Shown: positions 8,155 through 16,746 of the stretch, one piece after another | Numbering within the stretch: position 1 is the stretch's first letter | How the letters are laid out: every line of letters starts with the position of its first letter | Origin: JBCCGG01 sp039029395 | GTDB lineage: Bacteria; Pseudomonadota; Alphaproteobacteria; Kiloniellales; JAKSDN01 | Assembly (NCBI GenBank): GCA_039029395.1 | Contig: JBCCGG010000027.1 | Location: 22,586-86,585, forward strand | Direction of reading: 5' to 3' | DNA length: 64,000 bases | Position numbers and translations under genes: made by a program | Notes under the pieces: model-generated | Told to the model about the DNA's origin: nothing | The model's database searches: none | The model's input: only the letters and a program-made list of their open reading frames with translations

Positions 8155-8938
8155 GAGCGGCGAGACGGAACATATCGACGAGTACGGCGTCGGTGTGGTG
8201 ACCATGCTGGAGCTGATCTGGGGCGAAGGCTTCTTGGCGCCCGGCGGAGCGGAGACCGTGCGCCGTATCGTCGGCGGTCGCGACCTCACCGACAAGCTGG
8301 TGCTCGACATCGGCTGCGGCATCGGCGGCGGCGATCTGGTGCTTGCCGGCGCGTTGGGCGCCCGGGTGGTTGGCGTCGACCTGGAGGCGCCGCTCCTGGC
8401 GCGTGCCCGGGCCAATGCCGAGAAGGCCGGTCTCTCCGACCGGGTCGAGTTCCGCCAGGTCTCGGTCGGGCCGATCGACGCGGCCGACGGAACCTACGAT
8501 CTGGTCTACAGCTCCGGCGCCTTCACCCAGACCGCCGAGAAGGCCGTCATGTTCGCCGAGGTTCACCGGGTGTTAAAGCCCGGCGGTGCCTTCACGGTCT
8601 ACGACTGGATGCGCGGCCCAGAGCCCTATAGCGACGACATGCAGTACTGGTTCGAGCTTGAGGGCCTAACCTACGCCATGGAGACCCTTGAGGCACACGA
8701 GCGCCTGCTGGCCGAGGCCGGATTCACCGACATCCAGGTCGAGGACGACGGCGGCTGGTATGCCCGGGAATGTGCCGCCGAGCTGGAGCGTATGAAAGGC
8801 CCCTTGCGCGCGGCGATCGTCGACGCGCTCGGCCAGAAGGACTACGAGCACTACCTGGAGAACTGGCGCGTCATGGCCCTGGTGCTCCAGAAGGGCGAGC
8901 TGAGACCCGGTTACTTCCGCGGCGTGAAGGGCGGCTGA
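8153..8938 (+). CDS. SAM-dependent methyltransferase (sarcosine/phosphoethanolamine N-methyltransferase-like)
   Basis: 261 aa class I methyltransferase. Motif I is LDIGCGIGGGD near residue 46, the acidic end of strand 2 is VVGVDLEAPL, and motif III-type LKPGGAF is near residue 142. The N-terminus (EYGVGVVTMLELIWGEGFLAPGG) is shared with the paralogue at 47352 and resembles small-amine N-methyltransferases such as sarcosine/dimethylglycine and phosphoethanolamine enzymes. The exact acceptor is unknown. The next gene begins 5 bases after its stop, so the pair is probably co-transcribed. Confidence 0.82.
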   Translation: MSGETEHIDEYGVGVVTMLELIWGEGFLAPGGAETVRRIVGGRDLTDKLVLDIGCGIGGGDLVLAGALGARVVGVDLEAPLLARARANAEKAGLSDRVEFRQVSVGPIDAADGTYDLVYSSGAFTQTAEKAVMFAEVHRVLKPGGAFTVYDWMRGPEPYSDDMQYWFELEGLTYAMETLEAHERLLAEAGFTDIQVEDDGGWYARECAAELERMKGPLRAAIVDALGQKDYEHYLENWRVMALVLQKGELRPGYFRGVKGG

Positions 8939-8943
8939 AAATA

Positions 8944-10131
8944 ATGAAAATCACCGACGTCAAGACCTTCGTGGTCGGCAACCCGCCGCCCCATTTCGGC
9001 GGCCAGTACTTCCTCTTCGTCAAGCTGACGACGGACAATGGCATCACCGGCATCGGCGAGGTCTATGCCGCGACCTTCGGCCCACACGTGGTCGCCAAGA
9101 TGATCGAGGACGTTTGCGAGCGCCACGTGATCGGCAGCGATCCATTCAAGATCGAGCGCCTGTGGCGCAGCGTCTATGGCCGGGGCTACACGCTGCGACC
9201 CGATGTTTCCTTGATCGGCGTGCTGAGCGGCATCGAGATGGCGCTCTGGGACATTGTCGGCAAGGAGTTGGGTAAGCCGGTCTACGAGCTCTTGGGCGGC
9301 CAGGTGCACGAGAAACTGCGCTCCTACACCTATCTCTATCCAAAGGAGGGCGACCGCACCGACGTTTACGCCGATGCCGACCTGGCGGCCGAGCGGGCCG
9401 CCGACTTCGTCGCCCAAGGCTTTACCGCGGTCAAGTTCGATCCGGCCGGGCCCTACACGGTCTACGACGGTCACCAGCCCTCGTTGGAGGACATCGCCCG
9501 CTCGGTCGAGTTCGTGAAGAAGATTCGTGAGGCGGTCGGCACCAAGGCAGACCTGCTGTTCGGCACCCACGGCCAGTTCACCACCTCGGGCGCAATCCGC
9601 CTGGCGCGCCAGATAGAGCCCTACGATCCGCTCTGGTTCGAGGAGCCGACGCCGCCGGAGAACCCGGCCGAGATGGCCCGGGTCGCGCGCCAGACTTCGA
9701 TTCCGATCGCGACCGGCGAGCGCCTGTGCACCAAGTACGAGTTCGCCCGGGTGCTGGAAAACCAGGCAGCCTCGATCCTGCAGATGGCGCTGGGGCGAGT
9801 CGGCGGCATCCTCGAAGCCAAGAAAATCGCCGGCCTGGCCGAGACCTACTATGCCCAGATCGCGCCGCACCTCTACTGCGGCCCGGTCGAGGGCGCGGCC
9901 AACGTGCAGATCAGCGCCTGCACGCCCAACTTCCTGATCCTGGAGTCGATCCAGCAGTGGGGCGGCTTCCACTCCGAGATCCTGAAAAAGCCCATGCAGT
10001 GGCAGGACGGCTACGTGATCCCGCCAAGCGACCCGGGCCTCGGCGTCGAGCTCGACGAGGCGGTCGCCGAGGCGCACCCTTACGAGGGCACGCGCCTGCA
10101 CCTGGAGATGGCCGAGAACCCGCTGCGCTAG
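8944..10131 (+). CDS. Mandelate racemase / muconate lactonizing enzyme family protein
   Basis: 395 aa enolase-superfamily enzyme, acting by proton abstraction next to a carboxylate (sugar-acid dehydratase, cycloisomerase or racemase). The N-terminal capping domain runs to about residue 125, then the barrel. Metal-ligand-type glutamates are in WFEEPTPPE and ATGERLCTKYE, and a His near the barrel end is in IAPHLYCGP. The position normally holding the first Asp ligand reads LFGTHGQF. The start at 8944 follows the methyltransferase by 5 bases; the longer open frame upstream overlaps that gene and is rejected. Confidence 0.85.
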   Translation: MKITDVKTFVVGNPPPHFGGQYFLFVKLTTDNGITGIGEVYAATFGPHVVAKMIEDVCERHVIGSDPFKIERLWRSVYGRGYTLRPDVSLIGVLSGIEMALWDIVGKELGKPVYELLGGQVHEKLRSYTYLYPKEGDRTDVYADADLAAERAADFVAQGFTAVKFDPAGPYTVYDGHQPSLEDIARSVEFVKKIREAVGTKADLLFGTHGQFTTSGAIRLARQIEPYDPLWFEEPTPPENPAEMARVARQTSIPIATGERLCTKYEFARVLENQAASILQMALGRVGGILEAKKIAGLAETYYAQIAPHLYCGPVEGAANVQISACTPNFLILESIQQWGGFHSEILKKPMQWQDGYVIPPSDPGLGVELDEAVAEAHPYEGTRLHLEMAENPLR

Positions 10132-10282
10132 AGTTCGACGGTCCAGAGCCGACGGACCCGGGGGTCAGCCACTTCATTTGCATAGCTTGACGAACCGCTT
10201 TGCCGTGCACAGTATTCCTCCGGCGCCGGGTCTAGTTCTGATAACTATGAGTTGAACAACCTCGGGGAGAGGCGACGATATC

Positions 10283-11551
10283 ATGCCCAGGCTCACCAGA
10301 GCGGGACCGAAGGTTGCTTTCGCGCTGATCGCGGTATCGCTGATCGGCTGCGAGGAGCAAAACACCTACGTCGAGCCGCCGCCGCCCAAGGTGACGATCG
10401 CACAGCCCTTGGTGCAGGACGTGGTCGACTATGTGGAGTTCACCGGCACGACGGTCGCCTCCGCCCAGGTCGAGGTGCCGGCGCGGGTCTCCGGCATATT
10501 GCAGAGTGTGCATTTCGAGCCCGGTACCGAGGTGACCGAGGGCGAGCTTCTGATGGAGATCGACCCCGACGTCTACGAGGCCGACGTTCAGGTCGCCAAG
10601 GCCGAGCTGGCGAGCGCGGAGGCCCGCCTGTCGGAGAGCAAGAAGACGCTTGAGCGCGCCGAGACGCTCGCCAAGAAAGGCAACGTTTCTCAGGCCAAGC
10701 TGGACGAGGCCGAGGCCGACTCCCGTGCCGCGGCGGCCGACGTGCTGGTGCGCCAGGCCAAGCTGCGCCAGGCCGAGATCAATCTGGAATACACCCATGT
10801 CACGGCGCCGATCAGTGGCCGGGTCGGACGCAACCTGGTCGACCCCGGCAACCTGGTGGGCGACGGCGAGGCGACGATCCTCACCGAGGTCACCGATTAC
10901 GACCCGATGTTCATCTACTTCAACCTCAATGAGCGCGATCTGCTGCGCATCATGGACATGTACCGGGCGCGGCTCGAAGCCAAGGGCATCGATCCAAACA
11001 AGGATCCGGCGGCCGACGCGGACCTCATTTTGGAGGCAGGGCTCGCCAACGAGGAGGGCTTCCCACACGAGGGCGTCATGGACTTCGCCGAGTCGGGGGT
11101 CGATGCCGAAACCGGCACCCTGCAGCTGCGCGGCCGTTTCAAGAACACCGGGCGGCCGCCCAAGCTGCTTCCGGGTCTCTTCGTGCGCATACGCATGCCG
11201 ATCAACGAGCGCTCCGACCTTCCCCTGGTGAGCGAGCGCGCCATCGGGTCGGACCAGAGCGGCCTCTACCTCTTGGTGGTCGACGGGGACAACAAGGTCG
11301 ACAAGCGCAACATCGAGATCGGCCAAAGGATCGACGCGCTCACCGTCGTGGAGAAGGGCCTCGAAGGCGGGGAGTGGGTGATCGTCAACGGTCTCCAGCG
11401 GGCGCGGCCCGGCGGGCCGGTGGACCCCGAGAAGGTCGAGATGGCGAGCTTTCGGATATCCGCCACCCAGGAGGCCGCCAAGAGCCAGCCCGAAGCGGCT
11501 GAGCCCTCGGCTGAAGGCGGTGAAGATCCCGGGGCAGCCGAAACCCAATGA
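10283..11551 (+). CDS. RND efflux periplasmic adaptor (membrane fusion protein) lipoprotein
   Basis: 422 aa. AcrA/MexA-type adaptor linking the inner-membrane pump to an outer-membrane channel. The N-terminus is a lipoprotein signal with lipobox LIGC at about residue 24. Then come the lipoyl/barrel-sandwich part (VEVPARVSGILQSV, FEPGTEVTEGELLMEID), a coiled-coil hairpin (about residues 95-165), the second lipoyl half (TAPISGRVGRNLVDPGNLV) and beta-barrel domains. The tail is Ala/Glu-rich. The pump gene follows after 33 bases. No TolC-type channel gene is adjacent. Confidence 0.93.
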   Translation: MPRLTRAGPKVAFALIAVSLIGCEEQNTYVEPPPPKVTIAQPLVQDVVDYVEFTGTTVASAQVEVPARVSGILQSVHFEPGTEVTEGELLMEIDPDVYEADVQVAKAELASAEARLSESKKTLERAETLAKKGNVSQAKLDEAEADSRAAAADVLVRQAKLRQAEINLEYTHVTAPISGRVGRNLVDPGNLVGDGEATILTEVTDYDPMFIYFNLNERDLLRIMDMYRARLEAKGIDPNKDPAADADLILEAGLANEEGFPHEGVMDFAESGVDAETGTLQLRGRFKNTGRPPKLLPGLFVRIRMPINERSDLPLVSERAIGSDQSGLYLLVVDGDNKVDKRNIEIGQRIDALTVVEKGLEGGEWVIVNGLQRARPGGPVDPEKVEMASFRISATQEAAKSQPEAAEPSAEGGEDPGAAETQ

Positions 11552-11584
11552 CACTGCCCGCCGCAGGACCTTCGGGACACTGAG

Positions 11585-14500
11585 ATGTTCTCGCGCTTTT
11601 TCATCGAACGGCCGATCTTCGCCAGCGTCATCTCGATCGTGATCGTGATCGCCGGCACGGTGACCCTGGGCACCCTGCCGATCGCCCAGTACCCGGAAAT
11701 CACGCCGCCCACGGTCGAGGTCAAGGCGGCCTATCCGGGCGCCAACGCGCAAGTTGTCGCCGAGACCGTCGCGGCGCCGATCGAGCAACAGGTGAACGGC
11801 GTCGAGGACATGATCTACATGTCCTCGACCAGCGCCAGCGACGGCTCCTACACGCTGACCGTCACTTTCGAGGTCGGCACCAATCTGGATATGGCCCAGG
11901 TGCTGGTGCAGAACCGGGTCAAGCTGGCCGAGCCCAATCTGCCCGAGGAGGTCACCCGCCAAGGGGTCAACACCAAGAAGAAATCCTCCAACATCATCCT
12001 CTTCGTCTCGCTGTTCTCGCCCGACGGCCAGTTCGACGAGCTGTTCCTCAGCAACTACGCGACCTTGCGGATCCGCGACGTGCTGAGCCGCGTGCCTGGC
12101 GTCGGGGAAGTGCTGATCTTCCCCCAAAGCGACTACAGCATGCGGATTTGGCTCAATCCCCAGCAGCTGAAATCGCGCGGCATCACGACCCAGGACGTGC
12201 TCGACGCGATCCGCGAGCAGAACGTGCAGGTCGCGGCGGGGCAGGTCGGCGAGCCGCCGGTGCCTCGGGGGCAGAACTTTCAGCTCGTGGTCAACGTGCT
12301 TGGCCGCCTGAGCGACATCTCCCAGTTCGAGGAGATCATCCTCAAGACCGGCGAGGCGGGCGGCATCACGCGCCTGAAAGACGTAGCGCGGATCGAGCTG
12401 GGCGGCAAAGCCTATACCATGACCTCCGGCATGAACGGCTCGCCCTCGGCCAGCATCGGAATCTATCAGCTGCCCGGCGCCAACGCCCTGGAGGTCGCCG
12501 ACCGTGTGCGCGCCGAGATGGCCGAGCTGGCCAAGCTGTTTCCCGAGGGCATGGCCTACAAGGTGCCCTACGACACGACGATCTTCGTCTCTCAGTCGAT
12601 CGAGGAGGTTTACATCACCCTGTTCCAGGCCGCGGGGCTGGTGTTCCTGGTGCTCTTTCTCTTCCTGCAGGATTGGCGCGCCACGGTCGTGCCCGCGGTG
12701 GCGATACCGGTCTCCCTGATCGGCACCTTCGCGGTCATGGGAGCCTTGGGCTTCTCGCTCAACATGCTGACCCTGTTCGGTCTGGTCCTGGCAATCGGCG
12801 TGGTGGTCGACGACGCGATCGTCGTGGTCGAGGCCACGGTGTCCCATATGGAACGGGGCCTGAGCTCGAAAGAGGCCGCGATCAAAGCGATGAGCGAGGT
12901 CACCGGGCCGGTCGTCGCGACCACCTTGGTGCTGCTCGCGGTCTTCGTGCCGGCCGCGTTTTTGCCGGGCATAACGGGCGAGCTTTACCGCCAGTTCGCG
13001 CTCACCATTGCGGTTGCCACGGTGTTCAGCTCGATCAACGCGCTGACCATGAGCCCGGCGCTCGCGGCCCTGATGCTGAAGCCGCCGAAGGAGAAGAAGA
13101 ACGCCTTCTTCCGAGGCTTCGATGGGCTTTTCGCGCGCTTGGAGCGGGGCTACCTGGCGGTCGCGAAGGGTTTGGTGCGCCGCACCTTTTTCATGATGCT
13201 GTTGTTCCTGGTGATCGGCGGTGCGACTGGCTGGCAGTTCACCAAGGTGCCGACCGGCTTCCTGCCGACCGAGGATCAGGGCTATCTTCTGGTCAACGTC
13301 CAGCTGCCGGACGCCGCCTCCTTGGAGCGCACGGGCGAAGTACTGGCGCGCATCGACGAAATCCTGAAGGAGATGCCCGGCATTCAGGACTGGGTCACCT
13401 TGGGCGGCTTCTCCCTGATCGACGACACCAATGCGTCGAACGCGGCCGCGGTCTTTGTCGTCATGGATTCCTGGGAAGAGCGGAGCGATCCCTCGCTCAG
13501 CCAAGATGCCATTCTGGCCAATCTTCAAGGCCAGCTTTTCGCCATCCAGGAGGCGATCGCCTTTGCCTTTCCGCCGCCGGCGATTCCCGGCCTCGGGGTC
13601 GCCGGGGGCTTTCAGATGCAGCTGCAGGACCGTGGCGGCATTGGGCTCTCCGAGCTCGAGAAGATGGCCCGAGAGGTGATCCATGACGGCAACGCCCAGA
13701 GCGGTCTCGCCAACCTGAACACCACTTTCCGGGCCAGCGTGCCGCAGCTCTTCGCCGAGGTGGACCGCACCAAGGCCAAGCAGCTCGGAATCTCGCTCAA
13801 CGAGGTCTTCGGCACGCTCCAGGCCTACATGGGCTCGGCCTACGTCAACGACTTCAACAAGTTCGGCCGTACCTGGCAGGTCAAGGTCCAGGCCGATCAT
13901 GAATTCCGGGTCGAGCCCGCCGATATCCGCAGACTCGATGTGCGCGACCAGCAAGGGCGCATGGTGCCGATCGGCACCCTGGTCTCGGTGGATCGCATTC
14001 TCGGTCCCCAAACCATCTTGCGTTACAACCTCTTTCCGGCCGCCTCCATAACCGGCCAAGCGGCTCCCGGCTTTAGCTCCGGCCAGGCGCTTACCCTGAT
14101 GGAGCAGATGGCCGATGTGAAGCTGCCGGACTCGGTGGGCTTCGAATGGACCGGCATGTCGTTCCAGGAGAAACAGGTCGGTGCGGAGCAGATCTTGGTC
14201 TTCGCGCTCGCCATCACGCTCGTGTTCCTCGTGCTGGCCGCGCAATACGAGAGCTGGACCAGCCCGGCGGCGGTCATCCTCGTGGTGCCGCTCGCGGTGC
14301 TCGGCACGGTGCTGGCGCTGGTCGCTCGCGGCTTCGATAACAACGTCTACACCCAGATCGGCATCGTGCTGCTGATCGGCTTGGCCTCCAAGAACGCGAT
14401 CCTGATCGTCGAATTCGCCCGCGAGCAGCGCAGCCAAGGCAAGTCGATCCTGGAGGCCGCAACGACTGCCTGCCAGCTGCGCTTCCGGCCGATCCTGATG

Positions 14501-14716
14501 ACCGCGATTTCCTCGATCGCCGGCTTCATGCCCTTGGTGATCGCCGTCGGCGCCGGCGCCGCGAGCCGCCAGGCGATCGGCACCGCGGTGGTTGGCGGCA
14601 TGATCGCGGCGACCGTCATGTCGCTGATCTTCACCCCGGTCTTCTACGTTGTCATGCAGCGCCTGGGCGAAGCGGTGCGGCGGCCGAAGAATAAGGTGGC
14701 TGACACGTCGCTTTGA
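11585..14716 (+). CDS. RND multidrug efflux pump, HAE1 family (AcrB/MexB-like)
   Basis: 1043 aa, the full family length. Proton-driven inner-membrane exporter of hydrophobic compounds. It begins FSRFFIERPIFASVIS with TM1. The proton-relay Asp pair is in AIGVVVDDAIVVVE near residues 407-408, and the partner Lys is in GLASKNAILIVEFA near 935. Two large periplasmic loops sit between TM1-2 and TM7-8. It forms an operon with the adaptor upstream. Substrates cannot be read from sequence. Confidence 0.95.
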   Translation: MFSRFFIERPIFASVISIVIVIAGTVTLGTLPIAQYPEITPPTVEVKAAYPGANAQVVAETVAAPIEQQVNGVEDMIYMSSTSASDGSYTLTVTFEVGTNLDMAQVLVQNRVKLAEPNLPEEVTRQGVNTKKKSSNIILFVSLFSPDGQFDELFLSNYATLRIRDVLSRVPGVGEVLIFPQSDYSMRIWLNPQQLKSRGITTQDVLDAIREQNVQVAAGQVGEPPVPRGQNFQLVVNVLGRLSDISQFEEIILKTGEAGGITRLKDVARIELGGKAYTMTSGMNGSPSASIGIYQLPGANALEVADRVRAEMAELAKLFPEGMAYKVPYDTTIFVSQSIEEVYITLFQAAGLVFLVLFLFLQDWRATVVPAVAIPVSLIGTFAVMGALGFSLNMLTLFGLVLAIGVVVDDAIVVVEATVSHMERGLSSKEAAIKAMSEVTGPVVATTLVLLAVFVPAAFLPGITGELYRQFALTIAVATVFSSINALTMSPALAALMLKPPKEKKNAFFRGFDGLFARLERGYLAVAKGLVRRTFFMMLLFLVIGGATGWQFTKVPTGFLPTEDQGYLLVNVQLPDAASLERTGEVLARIDEILKEMPGIQDWVTLGGFSLIDDTNASNAAAVFVVMDSWEERSDPSLSQDAILANLQGQLFAIQEAIAFAFPPPAIPGLGVAGGFQMQLQDRGGIGLSELEKMAREVIHDGNAQSGLANLNTTFRASVPQLFAEVDRTKAKQLGISLNEVFGTLQAYMGSAYVNDFNKFGRTWQVKVQADHEFRVEPADIRRLDVRDQQGRMVPIGTLVSVDRILGPQTILRYNLFPAASITGQAAPGFSSGQALTLMEQMADVKLPDSVGFEWTGMSFQEKQVGAEQILVFALAITLVFLVLAAQYESWTSPAAVILVVPLAVLGTVLALVARGFDNNVYTQIGIVLLIGLASKNAILIVEFAREQRSQGKSILEAATTACQLRFRPILMTAISSIAGFMPLVIAVGAGAASRQAIGTAVVGGMIAATVMSLIFTPVFYVVMQRLGEAVRRPKNKVADTSL

Positions 14717-14781
14717 TCTTGCCTGGCGGCCCAGAGGGTGCTTAGGCTCCTCCACCAATTCGACCGGGAGTTCAGGCTGAG

Positions 14782-15861
14782 ATGAAAGCAGCGGTGTGCA
14801 GGGCGTTCGGCGAGCCCTTGGTGATCGAGGAGCTGGCGATCGATCCGCCCAAGGCGGGCGAGATCAAGGTCAAGCTGCGGGCGTGCGCCATCTGCCATTC
14901 CGACATCCTCTATATGGAGGGCGCCTGGGGCGGCGAGCTGCCGGCGGTCTATGGCCACGAGGCGGCCGGCGTGGTCGAGGAGGTCGGCCCCGGCATCACC
15001 GACATCCGGCCCGGCGACCACGTGATCGTCACCCTGATCCGCTCCTGCGGCCACTGCCACTACTGCGCCCAGGGCGACCGGCACATTTGCGAGACCAAGT
15101 TCACCCTGGATGAGGAGCGCCGGATCCACCGGGCCGACGGCGCGGACATCGTCCAGGGCCTGCGCACCGGCGCCTTCGCCGAGTATGTCGTGGTCGAGCG
15201 TTCGCAAATCGAATTGATCCCCAAAGAGATGCCGATGGAGAGCGCCTCGCTCTTGGCCTGCGGCGTGATCACGGGCCTGGGCGCGGTGGTCAACACGGCC
15301 CAGGTGCCGTCCGGCGCCAGCGTGGTGGTGATCGGCACCGGCGGCGTCGGCCTCAACTCGGTCCAGGGCGCGGCCATCAGCGGCGCCCATCCGGTCATCG
15401 CCATGGATCTGGAAGACGCCAAGCTGGAGGCCGCCAAATCCTTCGGCGCGAGCCACGGCATCAACGCCAAGACCAACGACGCCGGCGAAGCGGTGCGCGG
15501 GCTGACCGGCGGGCGCGGGGCCGACTACGTCTTCGTCACGGTCGGCAGCGTCAAGGCGATCGAGCAGGGCCTCACGCTCCTGCGCAAGGGCGGCACCTTG
15601 GTCGTGGTCGGCATGCCGCCCTCGGGCGCCATGGCTCAGATCGAGGCGGTCGATTTCGCCGACAACCGCCACCGCATTGTGGGTAGCAAGATGGGCGGCA
15701 CCCGCCTGTCGCTCGACATCCCCAAGCTGGTGACGCTGTACCAGGAAGGCCGGCTCAAGCTCGACGAGCTGGTCACCAAGCGCTATCCCCTGGAGGAGAT
15801 CAACGAGGCGATCGCCTCGACCAAGCGCGCCGAGGCCCTGCGCAACGTGATCGTGTTCTAA
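14782..15861 (+). CDS. Zinc-dependent alcohol dehydrogenase (MDR family)
   Basis: 359 aa. NAD(P)-dependent medium-chain dehydrogenase. Catalytic-zinc region: CAICHSD (Cys near residue 37) and GHEAAGVVEEVG (His-Glu). The structural zinc cluster is within CGHCHYCAQGDRHIC. The Rossmann motif is VVIGTGGVGLN near residue 175. This is the formaldehyde/class III-like subdivision by overall look, but the substrate is unknown. The start is at MKAAVCRAFGEPL. A TauD-family gene follows after 18 bases, suggesting a joint oxidative pathway. Confidence 0.9.
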   Translation: MKAAVCRAFGEPLVIEELAIDPPKAGEIKVKLRACAICHSDILYMEGAWGGELPAVYGHEAAGVVEEVGPGITDIRPGDHVIVTLIRSCGHCHYCAQGDRHICETKFTLDEERRIHRADGADIVQGLRTGAFAEYVVVERSQIELIPKEMPMESASLLACGVITGLGAVVNTAQVPSGASVVVIGTGGVGLNSVQGAAISGAHPVIAMDLEDAKLEAAKSFGASHGINAKTNDAGEAVRGLTGGRGADYVFVTVGSVKAIEQGLTLLRKGGTLVVVGMPPSGAMAQIEAVDFADNRHRIVGSKMGGTRLSLDIPKLVTLYQEGRLKLDELVTKRYPLEEINEAIASTKRAEALRNVIVF

Positions 15862-15879
15862 AGTAGCAAGGACAGCGTC

Positions 15880-16719
15880 ATGGACATCCGCCCGATCTCT
15901 CCCGCACTTGGCGCCGAGATCCATGGCGTCGACCTGGCGGATGATCTCGGCGAGGACGCCTTCGGCGCGATCCGCCAAGCCCTTTGGGACCACGGCGTGA
16001 TTTTCTTTCGCGACCAGGCGCTGACGCCCGACCAGCACCTCGCCTTCGCCCAGCGTTGGGGCGAGATCAACGTCAACCGCTTCTTCAAGCCGGTCGAGGG
16101 CTATCCCATGATCGCCGAGGTCAGGAAGGAGCCGCATCAGGAGACCAACATCGGCGGCAATTGGCACACGGACCATTCCTACGACGACATCCCGGCGATG
16201 GGGTCGGTGCTCTACGCCCGGGAGGTGCCGTCGGTCGGCGGCGACACGCTTTTTGCATCCATGGCCAAGGCCTACGAGGCGCTGTCCGACGGCATGAAGG
16301 CAACCTTGGCGCCCCTCAAGGCGGTGCACTCCAGCCGCCACGTCTTCGGCGCGGCGGGCTACAAGATTGATCAAGACATGGAAGACCGCACCGGCAACCA
16401 GGGGTTGGCGACCCAGGATGCCGTCCATCCCATCGTCCTCAGCCACCCCGAGACCGGCCGCAAGGGGCTTTACGTCAACCCGGTCTTCACCCAAGGCATC
16501 GAGGGCTGGCGCGATGAAGAATCCAAGCCCTTGCTGGACTATCTCTACCAGCATGCCGCCCGACCGGAGTTTGTCTGCCGCTTCCAGTGGCGCCAAGGCT
16601 CGCTCGCGGTCTGGGACAACCGGGCGACTTGGCATTACGCCGCCAACGACTATGCCGGCCAGCGCCGTCTTCTGCACCGCATCACGATCGAAGGCGTGCC
16701 GCTCGGCTGCCAGGGATGA
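15880..16719 (+). CDS. TauD/TfdA family Fe(II)/2-oxoglutarate dioxygenase
   Basis: 279 aa. Non-haem iron oxygenase that hydroxylates and often cleaves small organic acids such as taurine or 2,4-D, using 2-oxoglutarate. The facial triad is visible: HTDHSYDD supplies His-x-Asp near residue 92, and the distal His is in ATWHYAAND near 250. The 2-oxoglutarate-binding Arg is probably in HRITIEG near the C-terminus. It follows the alcohol dehydrogenase by 18 bases. The substrate is not deducible; no taurine transporter lies nearby. Confidence 0.9.
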   Translation: MDIRPISPALGAEIHGVDLADDLGEDAFGAIRQALWDHGVIFFRDQALTPDQHLAFAQRWGEINVNRFFKPVEGYPMIAEVRKEPHQETNIGGNWHTDHSYDDIPAMGSVLYAREVPSVGGDTLFASMAKAYEALSDGMKATLAPLKAVHSSRHVFGAAGYKIDQDMEDRTGNQGLATQDAVHPIVLSHPETGRKGLYVNPVFTQGIEGWRDEESKPLLDYLYQHAARPEFVCRFQWRQGSLAVWDNRATWHYAANDYAGQRRLLHRITIEGVPLGCQG

Positions 16720-16746
16720 TCGGCCAGCTTTCCTTTATTGCGTTTG

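Noticed and set aside
10232..14758. Uninterrupted antisense frame of about 1500 codons opposite the RND genes
   Set aside because: Composition (His/Gly/Arg/Asp-rich, no domains) is that of a reverse-strand shadow in high-GC DNA; the sense strand carries two clear RND proteins.
14644..16677. Antisense frame of 677 codons opposite the alcohol dehydrogenase and TauD genes
   Set aside because: Same shadow effect; the sense genes have full motifs and ribosome sites.
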